DNA of 5,072 nucleotides from Dehalococcoidia bacterium (GCA_030615305.1 JAUWZL010000049.1:1-5072), one strand, 5' to 3'. Numbered from the stretch's first letter, positions 1-5,072 are shown. Numbers and translations are program-made. Notes: a model not told the origin generated them from the sequence alone.

Positions 1-39
1 TTGACTAGCAAATTGGAATACAGGAAGTAGGCAGTAAAA

Positions 40-1443
40 ATGGCTAAACATCATTCTACAGTAAGCCGCCGGGATTTCCTGAAGATGCTGGGCCTGGGGG
101 GTGTTGGACTCGGTGCCGCTGCTGTCTCGGCCCCGGTATTCCATGACCTGGATGAAGTAATGGCGTCACCTGAAGCCGAAAGCAAGAGACTATGGTACGT
201 CAAGGAGGTAGATAAGCCCACATGTGAGATCGACTGGAGCATTATGAAGCGCTTTGACTACTCAGAGGTAATGTGGGCTGGCGGCCTAAGGAAAGCCATA
301 GGCCCCGAGGAATTTGAAAGGATTCTCAAGGTCGGGCAAAAAAACAGGATCCAATGGATAAAGGAGAAAAAGCCGGGCTATGCCCTAAAGGACGTGGCAC
401 TACATGATGCCCACCAATACGCCCCCTATAGTTTCATTGGACCCCAGACATCGCCAACCCCTGAGGAGCTGGGAGTCCCTCGTTATAATGGCACACCGGA
501 AGAGAATGCCCGCATTGTACGGGCATTCTTACGCCTTCATGGTGCCTCTCAGGTAAGCTTTGTCAAGCTGGATACCAATACTACGGAGAAGTTTATTTAC
601 TCCCACGACTACATTTCCTGGCACACCCTCCCTTTCGGCCAGGGGCCCCGACTTGACATCCTTGATGTTGATGAACCATCAGAGGGAGAGGGTTACCGGG
701 TCATCCCCAAGAAGGCCCGCTGGGTCATTGTCTACGCCCTGCGAATGTCAGACGAAGTCATGAGGCGGGCACCGACCAAGCTTGGCAATCGGGCGCAATA
801 TTACATGTATCAGCTGAAAAGCCTGGTCCAGGGGCAGCTCCAGAACTTCCTGCACACGCTGGGCTACATGGGCTTGGGCGAGGTCTCAAGGTACAATGCC
901 CTGGGCATTGCCCCCGCCTTTGCCGTAATGGCTGGTATGGGTGAGTTGAGCCGCATGGGCCATGTGCTCACCCCGGAATACGGGCTTCGCCAGAGAATAT
1001 TTAAGCTAATCACTGACCTGCCCTTGGCCCCGGGTAAGCCAATAGATTTCGGAGCCATGCGCTTCTGCCGCACTTGTAAAAAATGTGCTGACTATTGTCC
1101 GCCACAGGCGATAAGCCACGATACCGAGCCTTCCGGGGATACCCAGGGCAAGCCATACCATAGCCCTGGCGTTAAGACTTGGTACTGGCCCCAGGAAAAG
1201 TGCCAGGCCTATTGGCGGCAGATAGAGGAGTGCTCCATCTGCTACGCCGTCTGCCCCCTCTCCAAAGGGGGACACAAGGCCTTTTACCACGATATGCAGC
1301 GGTGGACGACAGCTAACACCTCGCTGTTCAATGGCTTCTTCAGGAGAATGGATGACTTCTTAGGCTATGGACGGAGGGATGACCCAGAGGACATTGAGGG
1401 GTTCTGGGACCTTGACCTGCCGCCATTTGGCTATGTAGATTAG
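40..1443 (+). CDS. rdhA: Reductive dehalogenase catalytic subunit RdhA, copy 1 (Tat-exported, corrinoid/2x[4Fe-4S])
   Basis: RdhA enzymes reductively remove halogen from organohalides as terminal reductases of anaerobic respiration, on the outer face of the cytoplasmic membrane. Seen here: a twin-arginine signal with SRRDFLK at residues 9-15 (RR at 10-11), then a Gly/Ala-rich hydrophobic stretch at 17-31. Two ferredoxin-type cluster motifs follow: C343-x2-C346-x2-C349-x3-C353-P and C388-x9-C398-x2-C401-x3-C405-P. Tyr257, Asn286 and Arg319 tentatively align with catalytic Tyr246, Asn272 and Arg305 of PceA; this comes from memory of the PceA sequence and should be checked. The 467 aa are normal for the Dehalococcoides-type family. 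ATG 40 is chosen because it puts the Tat motif at the usual place; the nearby purine stretch AGGAAG (22-27) is a poor, distant ribosome site. No rdhB follows; the next gene is an OB-fold lipoprotein after 82 nt. The substrate cannot be predicted from sequence. Confidence 0.95.
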   Translation: MAKHHSTVSRRDFLKMLGLGGVGLGAAAVSAPVFHDLDEVMASPEAESKRLWYVKEVDKPTCEIDWSIMKRFDYSEVMWAGGLRKAIGPEEFERILKVGQKNRIQWIKEKKPGYALKDVALHDAHQYAPYSFIGPQTSPTPEELGVPRYNGTPEENARIVRAFLRLHGASQVSFVKLDTNTTEKFIYSHDYISWHTLPFGQGPRLDILDVDEPSEGEGYRVIPKKARWVIVYALRMSDEVMRRAPTKLGNRAQYYMYQLKSLVQGQLQNFLHTLGYMGLGEVSRYNALGIAPAFAVMAGMGELSRMGHVLTPEYGLRQRIFKLITDLPLAPGKPIDFGAMRFCRTCKKCADYCPPQAISHDTEPSGDTQGKPYHSPGVKTWYWPQEKCQAYWRQIEECSICYAVCPLSKGGHKAFYHDMQRWTTANTSLFNGFFRRMDDFLGYGRRDDPEDIEGFWDLDLPPFGYVD

Positions 1444-1525
1444 CAGTATCAGAAAGGGCTAGATACCGCCATGACAAAATTAGCCCATAAAGGCGCTGGG
1501 AATAAAAAGAAAGAAAGATTATGCG

Positions 1526-2020
1526 ATGAAGCAGGGTAAGTTAAAAGGTCTTTTTCTGGTTATAATAGCTGTTCTGGTAGTTGGCTTAATTTACCTTAGT
1601 GGTTGTACAGGAAACGCAGAAAATGGTTTTACCGTTCCTACTTTTACTGAACCCGAACCACCCCCCATAGAGGTAACGGTTGGCCAACTATACGAAGAGT
1701 ATATGACCGATGAGGCCGCCGCCGGTGCCAAATACAAGGAGGAAAGGCTCCTGTTTTCCAGGGTAACGGTGGAAAAGGTAAGCAACCATCTCTTGGACCA
1801 TCGGGCTAATGAAGCTGCTGACATCTATATTATGACTGATTCTGTTAAATTTAAGCCTAGATACTCTTCGGACATAGATTTTATTAGAGAAGGTTTTGTG
1901 GTGGATATAGTGGGTGAGGCCCAAGGCCTGATATGGGGAGTCCTTTATATAAAAGATTGCTGGATTATGATTATTGAAGGTGACGGCTATACTGCTGAAG
2001 AAATAGAGGAGATCTACTAG
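1526..2020 (+). CDS. Lipoprotein with tRNA_anti-like OB-fold domain, copy 1
   Basis: This is a 164-aa predicted lipoprotein. A positively charged start (MKQGKLKG) is followed by a hydrophobic helix at 9-24 and a lipobox L24-S25-G26-C27. After a Pro/Glu-rich linker (about 37-48) comes a domain at about 49-153. It has the pattern QLYEEY...DEAAAGAKY, then a beta-rich LLFSRVTVEKV, then VVDIVGEAQG and IKDCWI, as in the OB-fold family Pfam calls tRNA_anti-like (recognised by eye). That family's function is largely unknown, and the name does not imply tRNA binding. The protein should sit on the outer membrane face, the same side as mature RdhA. It follows rdhA copy 1 after 82 nt and is probably co-transcribed. 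The ATG at 1526 has only a weak purine-rich upstream (AAGAAAGA), but it places the lipobox correctly. A homologue occupies the equivalent place in module 2. Confidence 0.85.
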   Translation: MKQGKLKGLFLVIIAVLVVGLIYLSGCTGNAENGFTVPTFTEPEPPPIEVTVGQLYEEYMTDEAAAGAKYKEERLLFSRVTVEKVSNHLLDHRANEAADIYIMTDSVKFKPRYSSDIDFIREGFVVDIVGEAQGLIWGVLYIKDCWIMIIEGDGYTAEEIEEIY

Positions 2021-2060
2021 TCTAGACGGCTAAAATGTCAATATGGACTGATATAGGGAG

Positions 2061-2091
2061 TTGACAGGGGGGTATAAATCTTGTATATGAT
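2061..2091 (+). promoter_or_regulatory. Candidate sigma-70-type promoter for the rdhA2-rdhB-lipoprotein operon
   Basis: A perfect -35 hexamer TTGACA (2061-2066) is followed after 17 nt by TATATG (2084-2089), or after 19 nt by the closer -10 match TATGAT (2086-2091). Transcription would begin near 2097-2100 and leave an untranslated leader of about 120 nt before ATG 2219. It lies in the only sizeable gap between the two modules, so it would let module 2 be transcribed separately from module 1. This is a consensus match by eye only. Confidence 0.5.
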
Positions 2092-2099
2092 GGCATCAT
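2087..2099. promoter_or_regulatory. Perfect palindrome overlapping the -10/start region; candidate operator
   Basis: ATGATG-G-CATCAT is a perfect 6-bp inverted repeat with a single central base. It overlaps the proposed -10 element and start point of the module-2 promoter, where a dimeric repressor would block RNA polymerase. Organohalide-respiring Dehalococcoidia are known to use MarR-type (RdhR) and two-component regulators for rdh operons. No regulator gene is in this window, so which protein would bind is unknown. A 12-base match could also arise by chance. Confidence 0.35.
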
Positions 2100-2120
2100 C
2101 TAGCAATATCGGGGGCTGTT

Positions 2121-2135
2121 TCTACTTAAATTAGA
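2121..2135. repeat. Imperfect AT-rich inverted repeat in the rdhA2 leader
   Basis: TCTACTTAAATTAGA is an inverted repeat centred on base 2128, with outer arms TCTA/TAGA, one mismatched pair and inner TT/AA matches. It lies in the leader downstream of the candidate promoter. It could be a second protein-binding site or a chance AT-rich symmetry; the sequence alone does not decide. Confidence 0.2.
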
Positions 2136-2178
2136 CAAAATAACACTACAATTACTATAGGTAAAACATCTCTCAAGT

Positions 2179-2200
2179 TTTTTAGCAATAAGGCTAAAAA
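2179..2200 (+). promoter_or_regulatory. Stem-loop immediately upstream of the rdhA2 Shine-Dalgarno sequence
   Basis: TTTTTAGC (2179-2186) and GCTAAAAA (2193-2200) form a perfect 8-bp stem with a 6-nt loop AATAAG. It ends one base before the AAGGAGGT ribosome site. The stem has only two G-C pairs, so it is modest in strength. It is not a classical terminator, because the U run is on the 5' arm and none follows the stem. It may tune translation or message stability of rdhA2. Confidence 0.35.
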
Positions 2201-2201
2201 T

Positions 2202-2209
2202 AAGGAGGT
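2202..2209 (+). promoter_or_regulatory. Strong ribosome binding site of rdhA copy 2
   Basis: AAGGAGGT is a near-perfect anti-16S match placed 9 nt before ATG 2219, which fixes that start. Copy 1 of rdhA has a much weaker upstream (AGGAAG, 12 nt away), so the two paralogues may be translated at different rates. Confidence 0.8.
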
Positions 2210-2218
2210 AAAGTTAAC

Positions 2219-3613
2219 ATGGGCAAACATCATTCCACATTAAGCCGCCGGGATTTCCTTAAGCTGTTGGGCTTGGGGGGTGCCGGGCTGGGTGCTGCTG
2301 CCGTCTCAGTTCCGGTAATCCATGACCTGGATGAGCTCATGGCGTCACCTGGGGCCGACGGCAAGAAAGCTTGGTATGCCAAAGAGGTAGATAATCCTAC
2401 CTGTGAGATTAACTGGAGTATTATGGAGCGCTGGTCCCGCCGAGAAAGCATGTGGGCTGAGGGTCTTAGGAAAGCCATAGGCCCAGAGCAACTGGCACAG
2501 GTATTCAAGGCTGCAGCAGCGAACACACGCCAGCGGATATTGGATAATAAGCCGGGCTGTACCCTAAAAGACGTGGCTCTATCTGGTGCCCACCATTGGG
2601 CCCCGGTATCTTTCGTTGGGCCACAGACATCGCCAAGGCCTGAGGACCTAGGAGTCCCCCGCTGGGAGGGCACACCGGAAGAGAATGCCCGAATAGTGCG
2701 GGCATTCTTAAGTCTCCACTGCGCTTACCATGTAGGCTTTGTTGAGTTGGACACCAATACCACGGAGAAACTGATTTACTCCCATGACGCCGGTCCCGGT
2801 TACCCTCGCCTGGACATCCTTGATGTGGATGAGCCTTATGAAGACCTAGAGGCGGATGAAACGTACCGGGTAATCCCCAAGAAAGCCCGCTGGGTCATCG
2901 TCTATTCCCTGCGGATGTCAGATGAGTCGATGAGGAGGGCACCGACCGAGGTTGCAATTCGGACGACTTTCGCGATGTATAACCTAAGAACCCTGCTCCA
3001 GGGCCAGCTCCAGAATTTCCTGCGCACACTGGGCTACATGGGCTTGGGCGAGGTCGACAATTTCAATTCCCTAGGAATAGCCACCGGCTTCTCGGTGCTG
3101 GCTGGGCTGGGTGAGCTAAGCCGCATGGCCCACTGTATCACCCCAGAATTTGGGCTCAGGCAGAGGATATGGAAGCTAATCACTGACCTACCCCTGGCCC
3201 CGGGCAAACCGGTAGATTTTGGAGTTATGAAGTTCTGCAAGACCTGCAAGAAATGTGCCCAGAATTGCCCGGCACAGGCGATAAGCCATGACACTGAGCC
3301 TTCCTGGGAAACACACGGCAAGCCGTACCTCCATTCTGGTGTCCGCAACTGGTTCTTAGCCCAGGAAATGTGCAATGCCTATATGTATCAGAACTCGATG
3401 TGTTCTATCTGCTTTGCCGTCTGCCCCCTGTCCAAAGGGGGACACAAGGCCTTCTACCATGACCTACAGAGATGGACGACAGCTAACACTTCACTGTTTA
3501 ACGGCTTCTTCAGGAGAATGGATGACTTTTTGGACTATGGGCGGAAAACAGACCCAGAGGAGATTGAGGGCTGGTGGGATCTTGACCTGCCCCCGTGGGG
3601 CTGGGTAGATTAG
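2219..3613 (+). CDS. rdhA: Reductive dehalogenase catalytic subunit RdhA, copy 2
   Basis: This 464-aa paralogue of the upstream RdhA is the catalytic subunit of this module. Seen: Tat motif SRRDFLK at 9-15 with a Gly/Ala-rich hydrophobic core to about 31. Cluster motifs are C340-x2-C343-x2-C346-x3-C350-P and C385-x9-C395-x2-C398-x3-C402-P. Tyr254, Asn283 and Arg316 are at the positions tentatively matched to the PceA active site. By hand count it shares 133 of 190 residues with copy 1 in the N-terminal block and 186 of 249 in the C-terminal block. Between them (after YSHD, residue 190) is an indel region: copy 1 has a longer loop before PRLDILDVDEP, and copy 2 has a longer acidic stretch after it. 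Several C-terminal aromatics are Trp here and Phe or Tyr in copy 1. It is followed at 47 nt by rdhB. It probably has a substrate range different from copy 1, which is inference. Confidence 0.95.
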   Translation: MGKHHSTLSRRDFLKLLGLGGAGLGAAAVSVPVIHDLDELMASPGADGKKAWYAKEVDNPTCEINWSIMERWSRRESMWAEGLRKAIGPEQLAQVFKAAAANTRQRILDNKPGCTLKDVALSGAHHWAPVSFVGPQTSPRPEDLGVPRWEGTPEENARIVRAFLSLHCAYHVGFVELDTNTTEKLIYSHDAGPGYPRLDILDVDEPYEDLEADETYRVIPKKARWVIVYSLRMSDESMRRAPTEVAIRTTFAMYNLRTLLQGQLQNFLRTLGYMGLGEVDNFNSLGIATGFSVLAGLGELSRMAHCITPEFGLRQRIWKLITDLPLAPGKPVDFGVMKFCKTCKKCAQNCPAQAISHDTEPSWETHGKPYLHSGVRNWFLAQEMCNAYMYQNSMCSICFAVCPLSKGGHKAFYHDLQRWTTANTSLFNGFFRRMDDFLDYGRKTDPEEIEGWWDLDLPPWGWVD

Positions 3614-3645
3614 CCGTGCCGGAAGAGGTAGCTCAATCTGAAAAT

Positions 3646-3652
3646 AGGAGGT
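3646..3652 (+). promoter_or_regulatory. Ribosome binding site of rdhB
   Basis: AGGAGGT lies 8 nt before ATG 3661. This strong site supports the short downstream frame as a real gene and fixes its start. Confidence 0.75.
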
Positions 3653-3660
3653 AGTAAGCT

Positions 3661-3948
3661 ATGTCTATTATGTGGTTTATTATTGGTTTGGTTATCAGTG
3701 CCGGTCTGCTGACATTGGCGCTGTGGCTGCGCAGCCGAAAGATAGTGGTCAAATGGTATGAGTGGCTCATTGGCGCCCTGGGTCTATTACTACTGCTGTT
3801 CATGATCCAGAACATTGCTGGTTCCATCGCCGAGATGGAAACAATTGCTGCTTGGCAGTTTCTATGGCTAATTGGCCTGCCGGCCATCATCTTACTTGCC
3901 CTAGCCTGGTGGCTTCCCTGGCGCCGCCATCGCAGGGCAAGCCGGTAG
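3661..3948 (+). CDS. rdhB: RdhB-type reductive dehalogenase membrane anchor
   Basis: RdhB proteins are small integral membrane proteins thought to anchor RdhA on the outer face of the cytoplasmic membrane. This one is 95 aa, the usual size for the family (about 90-100). Three hydrophobic helices are visible at about 3-23, 36-53 and 66-86, joined by a basic loop (RSRK at 24-27, then KWYEW at 31-35) and ending in an Arg-rich tail (88-95). Glu58-Met-Glu60 between helices 2 and 3 matches the conserved EXE motif of RdhB, predicted to face the exterior where RdhA sits; the basic loop and tail on the other side fit the positive-inside rule. It starts 47 nt after rdhA copy 2 and precedes the OB-fold lipoprotein by 39 nt, so the three form a probable operon. 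Whether it also serves RdhA copy 1, which has no adjacent rdhB, is open. Confidence 0.9.
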   Translation: MSIMWFIIGLVISAGLLTLALWLRSRKIVVKWYEWLIGALGLLLLLFMIQNIAGSIAEMETIAAWQFLWLIGLPAIILLALAWWLPWRRHRRASR

Positions 3949-3974
3949 TCATCTATTTGGGGGTGGCAAAATAA

Positions 3975-3981
3975 GGGAAGG
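3975..3981 (+). promoter_or_regulatory. Ribosome binding site that decides the lipoprotein 2 start
   Basis: GGGAAGG sits 6 nt before ATG 3988. A TTG two codons earlier (3982) is in frame, but it directly abuts this site and would leave no spacer. ATG 3988 is therefore preferred; it also gives an MK-start matching lipoprotein 1. Confidence 0.55.
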
Positions 3982-3987
3982 TTGGCT

Positions 3988-4467
3988 ATGAAGGGCAAGG
4001 TCAAGTACCTTTTCCTGAGCTTAATAGGCATTCTGGTAATCAGCTTAGTTGTCCTGTCTGGTTGTGCCGGCAACGATTCTGCTGTCCCGACATTTCCTAC
4101 GTTTGAGGAACCTCTACCACCCCCCGTAGAGGTAACTGTTGACCAACTATACCAAGAGTATATGACCGATGAGGCCGCTGCCGATGCCAAATATGAGGGG
4201 GAAAGACTCCTGTTTTCCGGGGTAACGGTGGAAAAGGTAAGCAATTTTTTCTATATCGCTAGGCCCATCGAGTTCTATATTTTGAATGGTTCTGTTAAAT
4301 TCAGGCCCAGATATCCTTCAGACGTGGAGAGTATCAGAGAGGGTTTTGTGGTAGATATCGTCGGTGAGGCCCAGGGCATAATATTTGGTTTTCTTATCGT
4401 GAAAGATTGCTGGATTAACATTATTGAAGGTGATATAGAGGCAGATTACGGGGAACCAGCCTACTAG
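3988..4467 (+). CDS. Lipoprotein with tRNA_anti-like OB-fold domain, copy 2
   Basis: This 159-aa predicted lipoprotein is the paralogue of the one after rdhA copy 1. It has a basic start (MKGKVKY), a hydrophobic helix at about 8-23 and the lipobox L23-S24-G25-C26, then a Pro-rich linker (about 34-46). The OB-fold-like domain runs from about 47 to 147. The block EVTVDQLYQEY...VTVEKVSN matches copy 1 at 33 of 39 positions, and SVKFRPRY...WINIIEGD at 37 of 48. The segment between them (about 87-101) is poorly conserved. It lies 39 nt after rdhB and is probably the last gene of the rdhA-rdhB-lipoprotein operon. The retained partnership with rdhA in both modules suggests a role on the extracytoplasmic face with RdhA. 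The actual function is unknown, and the tRNA_anti-like name describes fold similarity only. Confidence 0.87.
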   Translation: MKGKVKYLFLSLIGILVISLVVLSGCAGNDSAVPTFPTFEEPLPPPVEVTVDQLYQEYMTDEAAADAKYEGERLLFSGVTVEKVSNFFYIARPIEFYILNGSVKFRPRYPSDVESIREGFVVDIVGEAQGIIFGFLIVKDCWINIIEGDIEADYGEPAY

Positions 4468-4605
4468 TCTGGCCGGCTTATCTCGTATTATCTAGAATAT
4501 GGATAGAATGTCGTTTTCAAGTGTTTTATCATTTCAACAAAAGAAACAACGTTAGGCATTTGTGCAAGCCCTGAGGCTGGCTAACTATCAGGACTAGGGC
4601 AATTT

Positions 4606-5072
4606 ATGAAGGTATATCACATCACGTATGAGCCGAGTTGCAGGTCGGTTGACATTCACTTCTGGACTAAATGTAACCTGAGTTGTCATGCCTGCTATAC
4701 CTATTATGAGAAACTGGATTTTGGCTTGTTTGATAACCCCATTGCCATGCTCGCCAACAAACCCTTAGAAAGTCCACCAACCCACTTCTTGTCTTTGCCA
4801 GAGGTGATGACACTCTTAAAGGGGCAGGATATTGACCGGGTTATCTTCATGGGCACTGAGCCAGCCCTTGACCCGGAGCTGCCGGCGCTGGCTGAAGCCC
4901 TCCACAAGGAGTTTCATTGCTATAATGTTATCCTGACCAACGGCTTGAAGCTGTCTGGCCTTGAGTACATAGACGAGGTCATTTTCAGCATAAAGGCTTA
5001 TTCAGACGATCGGCACCGAGATTACACTGGTAGGTCCAATAAAAAAATCCTAAAGAATTTTGCCACTCTCTA
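4606..5072 (+). CDS. Radical SAM protein, PflA (activase)-like, 3' truncated by window end
   Basis: 155 complete codons are visible with no stop before the window edge. The radical SAM cluster motif C23-x3-C27-x2-C30 follows a short beta strand (DIHFW). It is followed by GTEP at 83-86 (variant of the usual GGEP, SAM binding), ILTNG at 109-113, and a stretch from DEVIFSIKAY (123-132) to YTGRSNKKIL (140-149). These resemble pyruvate formate-lyase activating enzymes and related COG1180-type proteins. Such enzymes cleave S-adenosylmethionine to a 5'-deoxyadenosyl radical; the target here is unknown. No glycyl radical enzyme is in view. ATG 4606 is the only ATG after the in-frame stop at 4582-4584. 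The upstream AGGG (4596-4599) is a weak ribosome site. The 138-nt gap before it has no convincing promoter or terminator, so co-transcription with module 2 is undecided. Confidence 0.85.
   Translation, partial: MKVYHITYEPSCRSVDIHFWTKCNLSCHACYTYYEKLDFGLFDNPIAMLANKPLESPPTHFLSLPEVMTLLKGQDIDRVIFMGTEPALDPELPALAEALHKEFHCYNVILTNGLKLSGLEYIDEVIFSIKAYSDDRHRDYTGRSNKKILKNFATL

Larger units (their letters stand above)
40..2031 (+). repeat. Module 1 of a diverged tandem duplication (rdhA - lipoprotein)
   Basis: This is the left copy of the duplicated unit. Homology with module 2 covers the rdhA gene, the lipoprotein gene and about 11 nt beyond the lipoprotein stop: 2014-2031 matches 4461-4478 at 16 of 18 bases. 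It lacks rdhB. Protein divergence of about 27 percent in RdhA shows an old rather than recent duplication. Confidence 0.75.
2219..4478 (+). repeat. Module 2 of the tandem duplication (rdhA - rdhB - lipoprotein)
   Basis: This is the right copy of the unit, same gene order and direction, with rdhB between rdhA and the lipoprotein gene. The downstream match ends near 4478. No insertion sequence or long inverted repeat flanks either copy, so the mechanism of duplication is not visible. Confidence 0.75.

Noticed and set aside
1..39. TTGACT at the window start as a -35 box for rdhA1
   Set aside because: No acceptable -10 element lies 16-18 nt downstream before the start codon; the real promoter is probably left of the window.
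1254..1271. CCCCCT/AGGGGG hairpin in rdhA1, also present in rdhA2 at 3424-3441, considered as an internal terminator or regulatory element
   Set aside because: It encodes the conserved CPLSKGG segment after cluster 2 in both copies, so protein conservation explains it, and no U-tract follows.
1471..1539. 22-codon frame ATG 1471 to TAA 1537-1539 in the rdhA1-lipoprotein gap, considered as an rdhB remnant
   Set aside because: It is basic and hydrophilic, with no membrane helix or EXE motif, no ribosome site, and overlaps the lipoprotein start. I see nothing in it to call a pseudogene.
2230..2673. 147-codon minus-strand frame inside rdhA copy 2
   Set aside because: Antisense shadow of the conserved RdhA N-terminus; a similar shadow occurs at the same place in copy 1 (51-242) only because the coding strand is conserved.
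3633..4244. 203-codon open frame on the minus strand across rdhB and the start of lipoprotein 2
   Set aside because: It lies antisense to two genes with strong family features and ribosome sites, has no recognisable domain, and reads as low-complexity Ser/Arg-rich translation typical of a shadow frame.
4568..4600. GCCCT...AGGGC and CCTGA...TCAGG short inverted repeats before the radical SAM gene, considered as terminator or operator
   Set aside because: Arms are only 5 bp, mutually exclusive and widely spaced, with no U-tract; expected by chance in such a gap.

Overview
This window most likely comes from an obligately anaerobic, organohalide-respiring (or organohalide-related) member of the Chloroflexota, class Dehalococcoidia. 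The assignment rests on two full-length reductive dehalogenase (RdhA) genes. Their N-termini (HHST-x-SRRDFLK, then APVFHDLDE and WYVKEVD-x-PT-x-EIDW) and C-termini (NTSLFNGFF-x-RMDDF-x-YG) have the style I know from Dehalococcoides and Dehalogenimonas. This is recognition from memory, not a database result; another dehalogenating anaerobe cannot be excluded.

Layout: every convincing gene is on the + strand. Module 1 (40-2020) is a 467-aa Tat-exported RdhA followed by a 164-aa lipoprotein with an OB-fold-like domain. A roughly 200-nt regulatory gap (2021-2218) follows. It holds a sigma-70-like promoter, a perfect 13-bp palindrome at the -10/start region, a weaker palindrome, and an 8-bp stem-loop directly before a strong Shine-Dalgarno sequence. 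Module 2 (2219-4467) is a 464-aa RdhA paralogue, a 95-aa RdhB-type three-helix membrane protein with its EXE motif, and a second OB-fold lipoprotein. After a 138-nt gap, a radical SAM gene of the pyruvate formate-lyase activase type starts at 4606 and runs off the right end. I see no transposase, integrase, tRNA, rRNA, CRISPR array or transcriptional regulator.

The two modules look like a diverged tandem duplication. By hand count the RdhAs agree at 319 of 439 ungapped positions. The lipoproteins match strongly in two blocks, and an 18-nt match at the lipoprotein stop codons runs past the coding ends. Module 1 has no rdhB, and its 82-nt rdhA-lipoprotein gap looks like the outer edges of the two module-2 gaps joined together, as expected if rdhB was deleted.

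How the genes may work together: RdhA carries a corrinoid and two 4Fe-4S clusters and is folded before Tat export. RdhB is the likely membrane anchor. The lipoprotein would sit on the same outer face of the membrane. The conserved pairing of RdhA with an OB-fold lipoprotein is the most unusual feature here, because the lipoprotein is not one of the accessory proteins (RdhC, D, E, K, T, Z) usually named for rdh clusters. A role in maturing, anchoring or protecting RdhA is inference only.
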